This document shows positions 21,969-33,247 of a DNA stretch of 64,000 bases, piece by piece. Source of the DNA: Cantharellus purpuraceus (taxonomy: Eukaryota > Basidiomycota > Agaricomycetes > Cantharellales > Hydnaceae). The translations under genes and the position numbers were made by a program. The first letter of the stretch is position 1. Every line of letters begins with the position of its first letter. The stretch is from NCBI GenBank assembly GCA_025174535.1, contig JALBUN010000010.1, positions 496,001 through 560,000 on the forward strand, given 5' to 3'. The notes beneath the pieces are model-generated. The model saw only the letters and a list, made by a program, of their open reading frames with translations, searched no databases and was not told where the DNA came from.

Positions 21969-24900
21969 GCCAAGGATTGCAACAAGGCAACCTCATCCAC
22001 AGCAAAGGCAAAGGGCCATGCTGCCAATGCCACGACAGACCAAAAAAAATAGTAAGCAGTCCTATAGCCTCCATATGGGCTGAGGGCTGCATTGGTACTC
22101 CCCATACGACAAACAAGGTCCGCCTGAACGCATCCGCTCTTTCCCACTCCAACTCCCTTACCCTCCTCGTCTACTCCGACTCCATTCCCGATACTGCTAT
22201 TCAAGCATTAATTGACTCCAGTTCTACTCATTGTTTCCTCGATTCCTCTTTTTCCAATTTACATAAACTCTATACATACACCATAACTCCGATATCGCTC
22301 TGATTATTTGATGGCACTACTAATGCTGTTATTTCATGAGCTATAGATCTGTCTATCTGTTTTTCTGTCAGAGAAATCCAGAACCTTACATTCTATGTTA
22401 CTCCACTTGACTCCAGCTGTTCTGTGGTTCTTGGACATAATTGGCGAACCCGCTACAATCTGTTGATTGACTGGGCATTGGGCCATATCACATTCCATTC
22501 TCCAGTACAGGCTGTGTCATTCCCAATGTCACCAGCAACTTTAGGTGTGAAACTATCTTCCGCCTCCACTGACTCCGCTCTGATAGATACTCCGTCTACC
22601 CCTCCATTTATATCGATGGTGGACGCTATGGTCTTCGCCAGACTAAGCAAACTGGGTGGTTCTCACACATTCCAGGTCCACCTCTCCGATCTGATATTCC
22701 TTGCTGCTCATTCTGCCCAATCAACTCCACTGGACCTATCTATGGTTCCTAAGGAGTATCATGAGTTCGCTGACATGTTCAGCAAGTCTAAAGCTGACTC
22801 CCTAGCAGAACACCGACCATATGATCTCAAGATTGAACTGGATGACAACTCCACCCCTCCGCTTGGCCCTATCTACTCGCTATCCCAAAAAGAGCTACTG
22901 GCTCTCTGAACATTCATAGATGAGAACTTGGCCACGGGCTTCATCCACCCATCCCTATCACCCCATGGCGCTCCAGTCCTATTTGTCTGCAAAAAGGACG
23001 GATCACTCTGTCTATACATCAACTTCCATGGACTCAACAAGATCACCAAGAAAGACCGATACCCAATTCCCCACACCATGGACCTACTCGAGAGTCCTCG
23101 AAAGGCTAAGATCTATTCCAAAATAGATCTCTGACATGCCTACCATCTAGTCCGCATCCGAGAAGGCGACGAATGGAAAATGACTTTCTGCACACGATAT
23201 GGATCTTTCGAGTGGTGCGTCATGCTCAATGCTCTGGCTGCCTTCCAGAGGTTCATGAATGATACCTTCACCGACCCCCTCGATGTGACCATCCTCATTT
23301 ACTTAGATGACATTTTGGTATATTCAGACAATGAAGAAGAACATCGGACACATGTCTGAGAGGTACTCCGATATCTCCAAAAACATGGCCTTTTCGCCCA
23401 TGCTGACAAATGCAAATTCCACTCCGACTCGGTCAAGTATCTAGGCTATATCCTCTCCCTGGCAGGACTGACAATGTCTGATGACAAAATCAAAGCCATA
23501 CAGGAATGGCCGGAACCCCAGAAAGTCAAAGATGTACAGTCCTTCCTGGGGTTCACCAACTTCTACCGCCACTTCATTTACAGCTACTCTGATATCACCG
23601 TTCCACTCACCCGACTTACTAGGAACAGTATCCAATGGAATTTCACTGATGAATGTAGACAGAGCTTTGAGACCTTAAAAAAGGCCTTTACTTCCGCTCC
23701 AATACTGACTCATTGGGTTCCAGATGTCCCTATCCTATTAGAGACCGATGCCTCCGACTATGCACTTGCTGCAATCCTGTCCATCATCTCTCCAGACGAC
23801 AGACTAGTCCATCTGATCGCTTTTCACTCGCATACATTTACGCCCCCCAAACTGAACTATGACGTCCATGACAAAGAGCTCCTTGCCATATATGAAGACT
23901 TCCGGATATGGAGACACTACCTTGAAGGCCCCTCCAATCCGGTGGACGTCATAACTGACCACAAAAACTTGGAATACTTCTCCACAACGAAACTACTCAA
24001 CCAGAGACAAGTCTGATGGTCCAAATACCTATCTCAGTTCAATCTCATTATCTGTTTCCATCCAGGTCAACTTGGAGCAAAGCCTGATGTGTTAACTAGA
24101 TGCTGGGACGTCTACCCTAAAGAGGGGAGTAGTGATTATGCCACTGTAAACCCACACAACTTTCATCCTGTGTTTACTAACAAGCAGCTGGCATTGTCCC
24201 TATGAGCATCCACCCTCATGACTCCCACCCTCCGAGCTGTCACCATTATGGACATCGACCAACTCCGCTCTGACATCCGCTCATCACTCCAATCCAATCC
24301 TGTTGCAGTTAAACACTTGGACTACCCTTCTGATCCAAAATGGTCACTTGACCCCAAAGGACACCTCCAACACAACAACCGGATATATGTCCCCAACGCC
24401 AACGGTCTCCAACTCCGAGTTTTGCAGTATTATCATGATCACCTGATCTCCAGCCATTTTGGGCAAAATCACACACTAGGATTAATCTGACGAGACTATG
24501 TATGGCCAAAAATGTGAGAATACATTCAACACTACTGTAACTCCTGCACCACATGTATGCGCTCAAAATTGCAAAGGCACAAACCCTACAGAATGCTTAA
24601 ACAACTTCCAGTCCCAGAACAACCATGGAACTCCATCTCCATGGATTTCATAGAGAAGCTCCCCCCATCGCTCAGATACAACACCATACTCGTGATTGTT
24701 GACAGGTTCACTAAACAGTCACTATTCATTCCGACGCATGACACCATCACCTCCACCTCACTAGCTAAATTGTTCGTTCTCCACGTATTCTCTAAACACG
24801 GAGTCCCATCGCATGTCACGTCTGATTGGGGCTTGGAGTTCATGTCCTCCTTCTTCTGCACATTAGGAAAGGCTCTCAACATGAAGCTTCATTTCACCTC

Positions 24901-25711
24901 CAGATACCACCCTGAAGGAGATGGACAAACGGAACGAATGAATCAGTCCCTGGAGCAATATCTCCGAGTCTATTGTAACTATCAACAAGACAACTGGGCT
25001 GATCTACTTCCGATAGCAGAGTTTGCCTACAACAATGCTCCGAATGCAACTACTGGCATCTCTCTGTTCTTTGCTAATAAAGGCTATCATCCAAACATCT
25101 CCGTCCACCCTGAGAGGGAACTCGCCTCCACCAAAGCCTGCCAATTCATAACCAACCTCGATCAACTACACCAACATCTCCGAGAAACCATCTCCGATGC
25201 CCAGGAACAATATCAAGTCTCCGCAGACCAACACCAGACCTGCAAATCAGAGACAAAGTATTCGTTAAGGCCAAACACTTCCAGACCACCCGTCCATTGA
25301 AGAAACTCTCCGAGAAATACTTAGGTCCTTATAAGGTCATTGCTCATGCAGGCAGCAGGTCCTTCACCCTCCGCCTCCCGGACCACTTCTGAGCAGTTCA
25401 TCTGGTCTTCCATATATCAATGCTCAAACCTGCTACTACAAATGAGATCTCTGGTCGCACGCAACCTCCACCTCCCCCAATCATCATTGAAGGAGATAAT
25501 GAATATGAGATATATATCTGAGATCCTGGACTTGAAGATCGACCATCAATACAAGTGCAAGCTCCAGTACTTAGTCAAATGGACTGGATATGAAGGCACC
25601 GATGAAGAGTCCTCATGGATCTCCACATCCAAACTCGATCATGCATCCGAATCCATCTCCAACTTTCACTCCACTTATCCAGACAAACCTAGCCCTCTTA
25701 TGAATCTTTAA
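21969..25711 (+). pseudogene. gypsy-2 pol with protease-active-site and RT lesions
   Basis: Collinear with gypsy-1 pol. The protease motif reads DSS instead of DSG (22,214-22,222). Reverse transcriptase has lost 12 nt near 23,225, removing most of the MPFGLTN motif without changing frame, but keeps YLDD (23,300-23,311). RNase H (ETDASDYALAA) and the first integrase region are longer and more intact than in gypsy-1. Integrase core marks are MDFIEKLP, TSDWGLEF and EGDGQTERMNQ. A deletion near 25,235 and a 4-bp insertion near 25,510 shift the frame before the chromodomain (LVKWTGYEG, about 25,580). Stops at 22,907, 23,132, 23,357, 24,014, 24,203, 24,487 and 24,515 are all TGA. Confidence 0.88.
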
Positions 25712-27055
25712 GTTTGATTACTAATGTTAATTCTATTATTTTGCATCATCATTTTATTACAAGTCACAAGGGAAATTACAAGTCTCCCCAAAAAACTCCG
25801 AAGGAATCACTCTGCCTCATTTTTCTCCACTCTGAAATTCATAATCATTTTCATTTTTTATACATTGCGTTTCCTTTTCCCCTTCCCCTTGTCTACCTCA
25901 GGCTCCATCTCCGACTCATCATCACTCTCTACATCCAACACCCAATCTTTCTCATCCCCCATGTCTGAATCCTCGTCCAAAGGGGCCATGAACTTCCGCA
26001 GCCGATGTAACTCGGCCGTCCGCCAACCCTCCAGAACCTCCTTCCATTTCATCATCTTCACCAAGTCCACTAGTAACCCCTCCGTCCGCCAGAGGTGCTC
26101 CAACTGCAGGTTAACCAGCCAGATAAGCTGGCCCACAGTACTATTGGGCGCAGAGACGCGCCCCATACCTGCACTGGTCGTTGCCCCTTCCAATCCAACA
26201 CCGCTACCCCCAGCTGCCACAGCACCTGTCTCCATCCACCGCTTTTTGGTCAGACAACCTTCTGTTTCTTTCTCTGCCCCTCCTTGTACCACTAGTTGGG
26301 GCTTGACGCTCTGACTCCGGGGATCAAACTTTCCATCAATCCTACACCCTCCTTTCTGACCCCGACAACGATCGCAGGACCGAAGGTGGCAAGTTGGGCC
26401 GGTAGGCCACACACACTCCACACCCGCATCATGACACAAGTCACAAGTTACACTGGGCCCACCAAATGGCTCTGCTGGAGCCAGAGCCTTGGGTGGTCTG
26501 CCCCTTCTCGATGCAGCCTCCAAGTGTTCCCTCTCCTCCTCCTTGTCCTGCTGTTCTGCCACCGCCTTCTCCATCTCGCACTTGCAAAGCTGGATCGCTG
26601 ACCTAGCGACACTGTTATGACTATATTCATTAAATGACCAGATCCCCATCCAATCCACTCAGATCCCCACACATATGAAATCTATACTCCATTTGGAAAC
26701 TGCCGCGTCTCCATCTACCTGTCTGATTGTCACCGCTGATTCCACCCATCCATCTCCGGTTCCAATTGATGCATCAGCATCACCATAGGAACCCAGACAT
26801 CCATCCCTGTCAGACTCAGACATACTCATGTAAGGCCGTCGGCCTCGGAGACCCATCACCAGAGTAATTATTATTAGATTTCAAAATATGTATTTAAGTT
26901 GCCCAACTGGGGACTTCATTCCCCAGTTCAAATATCGAATCACACCTAGTTCCTAAGTCCGATCCTAACTCTCTAAGTCGTACTCCGTCTCTGAAATCTC
27001 AGACACCAGTATTAGTGAGGGCGCAGCACATAAGCTGAAGCCAAGTCCGTCCCGA

Positions 27056-28472
27056 TGACGAGCCAGGATGCATTGAGGACATATATCAAACCACTCTGAC
27101 AGTCCAACTCCACCAGCGTCTTTTTGTACCAACTTTTAAATAGCGCCACAACTCCCTCTCCACCTCAGTCTCTAATTCTAGCCATTGATCATCACTCGTG
27201 TTTCATCGCCATCGATCATTATCAGCCTTCTATTCACACCGATCCTTTCATCATCATTCACATGGCTTCCCATTCTATTCCCCTCTCCAACATCACTTCT
27301 AATAATACGTCACACTGGTCTCTGGACACAGAGGACTATCAAAAATACACCGAGCTCCACGGGCATGTTAAGCCACCTCCACGTGTCAAAATACTTCCAA
27401 AACTCTTTCAACGTCCAAGATCCCCACCATGTCTCTCTTATGCCATTGGCGATCCCATATTCTTTCACAATTCCATTGAACCATATACATTCCTTGACAT
27501 TTCGCCTCTATATCGTAACATGGATAGAAGAGTCGAACGTGAGGTAGAATTTCAGTTGCCATCACCGACCTATCCTCCCACTTCAATCCGACTCAGGTTA
27601 CATCGTGTCAGGCAAAGGGACAGAATACTCTTGGAACAGGATACCATATGGAGACGGATCACTAAGACAATAAGGAGTATTTGTTGTGGATGCTGACTGA
27701 AGTCCTCATGTGACTCAGGGTCAATTTACCTTCAGAGCTGTAGGGAAGATGGTATTGGTGGACGTTTCTATTGTTCTTTTATATGACTCACCCCTGTTTC
27801 ATCTTTTAATTCATTCATACACAACTTACTATCCTTGTTCTATTTTTGGTTCTTTTATTACTCATCACCCCCTATTCTTACAAAGATTACCCCTATCTGT
27901 CGTTTCATTTCTCCATGATTTCCCCATTAGTAGTTCAACTTCACACGCTTCATCAGCTGGCTTGATCAGCATTTCTTGCATCATATCGCATCATTTGCTC
28001 CTCATATTGTGTCATTGTGCCCTGGGGATTTGTATATAAAAGGGCGCTAGTTTTCACCTTTGGAAGAATCAACAAGTTTTCAGCCAACACTCTAAAGTCA
28101 AAGTCCATGCTCTAAGTCTACGCTCTATGCTCTACATCACAATCCATCATCTCTACACTGAGGTAAAACACCTTGGTTCAACGATCAGATTTCCCTCCAC
28201 CACCGAGAGGTTGCTTCTCCTGAAACCAGCTTTCATGTACCTCCCAACCGGGCTCTGCATTGTCATCCAGTCACAGAGCACAATCAGCCATCGGGACCGA
28301 CCTTTTGCTCCCATCCCCATCCAACCACAGAGCACTATTCCACTTTCCTATTACTCAGTGCCGCCCCTACCCCTGATTGATCTTTGGAGTGCTGAACAAC
28401 TGCGTTACACACCGTCTGTTTGCTAGGACCGTTGCACGCAGGCTTATAGGATCTTCCATAAGTGAACCGACA
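27056..28472 (+). mobile_element. 1.4-kb TG...CA insert with an internal ORF
   Basis: It interrupts the solo LTR between TCCGTCCCGA and CCCCCATGACG. The ends are TGACGAGCC and GAACCGACA, with CCGA on both sides (27,052-27,055; 28,473-28,476); a fifth base would mismatch. A TATATAAAAGGG box lies near 28,032. It has no relation to the other elements in the window. It could be a solo LTR of an unseen family or a small non-autonomous element with captured coding sequence. Confidence 0.65.
27261..27696 (+). CDS. Unrecognised 145-aa protein inside the nested insert
   Basis: An ATG-started open frame of 145 codons. The start is a Ser/Asn-rich segment (MASHSIPLSNITSNN); the middle contains YAIGDPIFFHNSIEPYTFLD; the C-terminal third is strongly basic (RLRLHRVRQRDR, WRRITKTIRS). 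The frame is also open upstream to 27,124 without an ATG. TTTAAATAG at 27,137 could be a promoter box. There are no transmembrane segments and no known motif. It may be a captured host fragment or an element-specific gene; a chance frame is possible. Confidence 0.4.
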
Positions 28473-29598
28473 CCGACCCCCATGACGTGCTCCAACTCTG
28501 ACCCAACCTCTGACCTGACCTCCGACCCAATCTCCGACCCCCAATCGGACCTAGTGCATAACAGACACACAGCTCCTTCTTATGGGTTGCCAACACGCAA
28601 CTCTCCACCTTGCACCATATGACCCTCTGATCTGCCTCCCACTTCTCCGTATCAGCACTCAGGTACACCTTCAATGAAAAGACCACAATGTCGAGATTCT
28701 TCTTGGTGGTAGCAGCATAAAGCTCCGCTCTTTTGCAAGCCTCAACCGCGGCTACCCAAGCCATCTCCTCATAACAATTTGAGGTCAGATCCAGCTCCAC
28801 ATCTGTCCCAACATCCACACCCGCCTCGGGCTCTGCATTTGCATCGAGCTCCATATTGGCATTGGGATCCACCTCCACCTGTGCCCTCTCCGCCTCCGCC
28901 GCTTCATCTTCCTCAGCCACACCCAACCCAAATAATGGCTGTGCCCACAGACATAACAGCAAGTCCACCACAGGGACAGTTGTCGGACGAGTTGTCTCCA
29001 TCCACGTAATGGAGATGATGGTGACCTTGGGGGTCCCTGCCTGTATTGGCACACTCAGACTTCCTGGGTGGCTGGTCACCCCTGCCCCGGTCACCTCCTC
29101 CTCTACCTCCATGGCGGCTTCTAGCTTGTGTGCCTGCTCCTCCACTTCCTTCAGTCTTGCAGCCTCCATCACAGCTGCAAGTTCCTTGACCCTGCAGACT
29201 CTCTCGGCTTTCGCTTCCTCCTCTTTCCTTCTCCGTTCCATCTCTGCCTCCTCCTTCTGTCTCTGCTCCTCCCCCTCTTTGCATCTCCATTCCTCCTCCT
29301 CCTCCTCCTTCTGTCTCCGCTCCTCCTCCTCTTTGCATCTCTGTTCCACCTGCTCCTCCTCCTTCCGTCTCCACTCCTCCTCCTCCTCCTTGCATCTCTG
29401 TTCCGCCTCCTCCTCCTCCTTCCATCTCCGTTCCACCTCCTCCTCCTTCCGTCTCCATTGTGCTTCCTCCTCCTCTTTCCATTTCCGCTCCTCTTCCTCT
29501 TCCTTCCATCAGGCCAAGAGCAACTGCTCAAGCTCAGCCACGCTCATGCTTGCCAAAGGGTTTGACATTGTTGAGGATAAGACCTCAATCATGCCCCT

Positions 29599-29610
29599 CC
29601 TTTTATATGT
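29599..29610 (-). promoter_or_regulatory. TATA box of the antisense gene
   Basis: On the minus strand ACATATAAAAGG lies 31-42 bp upstream of the ATG at 29,568, about 100 bp inside the 3' LTR border. It implies that the antisense gene has its own promoter rather than using an LTR. Confidence 0.5.
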
Positions 29611-29695
29611 CTCCAGACCCCCAGTATAACTCCGACTGCGCCCAACCGTCTCACCTATTCAATCCACAGACATGAGGCCTCAGGGGCTCGGCCTT

Positions 29696-29709
29696 AAATG
29701 GGGAGATAC
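29696..29709 (+). other. Polypurine tract of gypsy-2
   Basis: AAATGGGGAGATAC ends exactly at the first base of the 3' LTR, the normal place for the plus-strand primer. The same stretch, with one change, precedes the gypsy-1 3' LTR. Confidence 0.65.
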
Positions 29710-30235
29710 TGTTATGACCATATTCATTAATGCCCAGATCCCTGTCCGATCCACTCAGATCCCCACACATATGAAATCTATACTCCATTTGGAAACCGCT
29801 ACATCTCCATTCACCTGTCCGAGTGTCACCACCAATTCCACCCATCCGTCTCCGGTTCCAATTGATGCATCAGCATCACCATAGGAACCTGGACATCCGT
29901 CCCTGTCAGACTCGGACATACTCATGTAAGGCTGTTGGCCTCAGAGACCCATCACCAGAGTAATTATTATTAGATTTCAAATATGTATTTAAGTTGTCTG
30001 ACTGGGGACTTCATTCCCCAGTTTGAATATCAAATCATGCCCAGTTCCTAAGTCCGATCCTAATTCTCTAAGTCGTACTCTGTCTCCAAAATCTCGGACA
30101 CTGGTATTAGTGAGGGCGCAGCACATAAGCTGAAGCCAAGTCCGTTCCAACCCCATGACATACCCAACTCCTTCTCTGACTCTGACCAAGACTCCAACCA
30201 AACCTCCGACCCTCAATTGGACTTAGTGTGTAACA
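29710..30235 (+). repeat. gypsy-2 3' LTR
   Basis: TGTTATGACC to GTGTAACA. It pairs with the 5' LTR at 20,383 by shared private variants. Outside it the sequence changes at once to unrelated A+T-rich DNA. Confidence 0.9.
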
Positions 30236-32436
30236 ACAGGGCAAATTTTGCATTTTCTTGTGAGCCCTCCCTTTATTCTATGGGGGCAGCATCTACTAAA
30301 AAGTGGAGATACTATGATGATTGACACTTGTCATATATCCCAAGCTGAATGGATAATTTTCAGTTTTCTGTAAAATGTTTTTTCCCATATGACATCATGT
30401 ATTGCAAAATTTTGTATCATTTCACTTTCTCATAGGTTTCATTCTTACTAATGATTCTTTTTTTCATGTGATTGATAAACTGCATATTATTTGAAATATC
30501 ATTGGATTGATCATTGATCATCCCTTCCAAGTTGCTAACAAACAACTTGTGTTATATTCTGTCGTTCTTGGAATGACTCCTAAATGACCTTTACAACTTC
30601 AAAAAGTTTTCCATATCCCATTAGGATATTGCAACATCTATTGCTATCTCAAATTTCAAACAATTTGGACCATGAGATCCATTTCTACTAAGCATACACT
30701 CTCATAAAGTGTCATTGCTCCCCATCACCACATAAATCCTTCATAGCAGGCGTTCTTGATTGAATCACTTGATATTTGGTCACATCATTCTATTCAAATA
30801 TATCTACCAATCAACTCTGCATACATGCATCTCCACACCCTAGTTTCATCTCTATTCAAAATCTACTCTGTCACACACCTCACTTAACACATCACATATT
30901 CATTCAACCTCCTCACATCTGCTTATTTCCCTTTACCTCCCTCAACAGCTAGAACATTCTTCATATCAGGTTCATATCGGCTTGCCGGCACTGCTCAGTC
31001 ATCACCCTATTTCCAACACTTTCTCTAACTATCGTTGTCTAGGAGGGATTCCTACATCTAGAACCCCGTTCAGAACTCTCGACTTGGTGCATTGTTGATT
31101 CAATCGGTTCTAGAAAGGAACCCATAGGTTGTACAACTCTACAAAGTTGAGAGGAACATTATGAAAGTGGGCTATAAGTACTTTCTGGATAAACGTGCTA
31201 CCTTGAAAATAGTGTTAGAGAAGCTACCAACTGCTTAACAGTTCTGACTAGATTAGTCATACCTTCTATATCCACCATAGCAGTACCCATAGCCTTCACT
31301 TTTAAAGTTGCTGCTGGCCTTTGCTATCAGACTTTACATGGTACTTGCTGACGTGCTCCTTGTCTGTGATACAAAGATTACAGGGGTACTCGAATATCCT
31401 GTCGCTGTAGGAGCTTCCTTCGCAGAATTTCCTACCTAGAGGGCAATCCCTGCATCTAGATCCAAAGAGGTACGAGTGACACCTGTAAAGGTGATCTTCG
31501 TTGCCCCTAGAGCATGAGAACTTGTTCCGAACTACCACACACATAACTCCTACTAAGGAGCGATTAGGCCCCACGTATTCATTATACGTGTAGACAGCGT
31601 ACCTGGAGTTCAGAACGTTCACGGATAAAGCTTAAAGGCGTAAACTCCAGCAGGCGCTGAAACAACCTTTGTATACTCTGCCGAGTCGTGGACCCATATG
31701 TGTCCACGTTGAGGGCGAGTCGCTTCATACTTGGTAGTAGTAGAATATTCGTCAATATCTTGGTGCCCGGTAACCTACTGTCAGGTGAGGGGGCTGGGAT
31801 GGCTTTATTACCGTTAATGTTTGGTGCCTGATAGAACCTCGCGGCTTGCCATGAAGCTACGGGAGATCCATAAGCAAGCAGTCCTATCAGGACTGCGGCA
31901 ACTGGATGCCGTAAAGATACAACATGACAAGGTAAATAGTTCTTGTGGCGATGGACACCGCACCGGCAACTGGCTTCGACAGTTTAAAAAAGTAACTCAT
32001 TTGTGCCATTTTGACCGCACTACTTCCCGGGGCCGTACAATAAAGCTACGGGATAAATTGCGGTGAAAGCGGACACCTAGCATCATGCAACCGACTTGAA
32101 TTCGAAGTCCTATACCGGACCTATCAGGCCCCGACTGTTGTGCATGATACCCGGATTGGTAGATTGCCTGTTTTACCCGCAGTGGACATAGTCGCCGGTG
32201 CTTCTATGGTGCGTCTGAGTGGACGTGTCCTCTGTTTGCGAGTTTTTAGCACTGCTCCTATTTTGATACATAACTTTCGTGAGCCCTTCCACTCCTTCAA
32301 ACGAATGCACACTCGGTCCACATTACAGTACACAACCAGCATCTTTGGTCAAAACTACTCGTACCACCATTAGCACACTACTACCACATCTGCTACGTGT
32401 GACAGTATGCCTAGTGGTCTTTCCGATACCATGGTG

Positions 32437-32610
32437 CTTGGGCTCGTGATCTGTCCCAGTAGGCAGCCACTGCATAACGAGTTTTACTCCCTCCATACTG
32501 AACAGTGTCTCGTACAGTCTTATTCATCATCCTTATTACCGGGTTCATCCTCGTCTCACGCAAGCGCGAGCTGTTCTGCTTTCGACACAACAATCACGAT
32601 CTCGAAGCAC
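32437..32610 (+). repeat. Diverged dispersed repeat, copy 1
   Basis: Shares with 43,793-43,950, in the same order, TGTCCCAGTAGGCAG, ATACTGAAC, GGGTTCATC, CGTCTCACGC, GCGCGAG and TGCTTTCGACA. Neither copy has a persuasive frame or clear ends. Confidence 0.6.
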
Positions 32611-33247
32611 AGCACTCTGGCTATTATAGTGGCACAACTCATGGTGGCCAAAGCGGTCCGGGAAGCTCAGGCTGGATTACATGCTAGAACGCATGTTAGG
32701 TTAGGTCAGTCTGGAAGAAGATATCGTCTACGATGACCCATGACTCAATCCCTTTACACATGTTGTTCTCAAACTCTGATCAATTTCTTCCATGGACCAC
32801 CGATAGCCAGTCAGTGTCTAGCTCTGTCAACTGCCATTTCCTGTCTAAATGATAACTTCACTATGACCTCGCAGGTTGCAATCGTCTCCTTCGATATAAC
32901 AAGTCTTCATCCATGCCATTCACTGCTATGAATTGTTTTAGAGATCTAGTCATTATGTAGCAACACGATCATCATCTACCCTCTTCATAAACGGAGACAC
33001 GTACTGCCCGATCAATGCAAGACTGTTAGAGGAGCGTGGCAGATTCAAATACTACTACTGATAGTATAGGAAACTTCATTGACTGTGCGAAAGTCTACAG
33101 ACAAATGTCCGGGTCATGTTTATTGAGATCTGTACTACGTCAGGCTCAGTTGTTTGATAGACAACTCTGTGTATTACCTGTACTACATCAGGCTACATAT
33201 TTGAATAAGTAATAATAAAATATGTTATTAAGAGTGAATGGTTCTCA

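Larger units (their letters stand above)
26613..28563 (+). mobile_element. Solo chromovirus LTR inserted in the antisense gene
   Basis: It starts TGTTATGACT and ends GTGCATAACA, with the perfect duplication GACAC (26,608-26,612; 28,564-28,568). Without the 1.4-kb insert it carries it is about 530 bp, the LTR length of the same family. So a whole element inserted here and later recombined out between its LTRs. Confidence 0.88.
25858..29568 (-). pseudogene. Antisense coiled-coil/AT-hook/Zn2Cys6 gene of gypsy-2, interrupted by an LTR
   Basis: ATG at 29,568 (minus) and stop at 25,858. A solo LTR (26,613-28,563) interrupts it. Leaving out the LTR and one GACAC repeat, the two parts are in the same frame and total exactly 585 codons. 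Domains: a short N-terminal segment ending ELEQLLLA; about 100 residues of Glu/Arg/Lys-rich coiled coil (blocks such as WRRKEEEQVEQRCKEEEE); an Ala/Glu/Asp-rich middle; a conserved block around TKKNLDIVVFSLKVY; a second Glu-rich helix; RRGRPPKAL; Zn(II)2Cys6 with spacing 2-6-12-2-6; an acidic stretch and a basic KGKGKRKRNV tail. Apart from the LTR the only break is one TGA (29,511-29,509) at codon 20, where CGA is likely ancestral. It is located opposite to pol, next to the 3' LTR. A DNA-binding role is inferred from the motifs only. Confidence 0.72.
20383..30235 (+). mobile_element. Chromovirus gypsy-2, both LTRs present, inactive
   Basis: It runs from the TGTTATGAC terminus at 20,383 to TAACA at 30,235. 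The two LTRs share private variants (the GACTCCTTCTC and ACCAAGACTCCAACC blocks) not found in the other LTRs, so they are a true pair. Differences between them are mostly C/T or G/A. The bases outside the ends (CCCCC on the left, ACAGG on the right) do not form a duplication, and the rest of the interrupted gypsy-1 LTR is not found to the right, so a deletion or recombination has occurred there. Without the nested 1.95 kb the element is about 7.9 kb. Confidence 0.88.

Noticed and set aside
28444..28563. C-terminal extension of the antisense frame beyond 28,564
   Set aside because: These residues are read through the solo LTR, not the gene; the GACAC duplication marks the true junction.
28856..29675. 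Ser-rich and Leu-rich plus-strand frames opposite the coiled-coil region
   Set aside because: They are the complement of Glu/Lys codon runs (CTC/TTC repeats), a known artefact of coiled-coil genes.
30236..31000. Right-hand remainder of gypsy-0 or gypsy-1 after gypsy-2
   Set aside because: The sequence after 30,235 does not match the interrupted LTR or gag; the remainder has apparently been lost.
31302..31622. Cys-rich minus-strand frame that might be a small secreted protein
   Set aside because: No signal peptide, no repeating Cys spacing and surrounding DNA is repeat-like.
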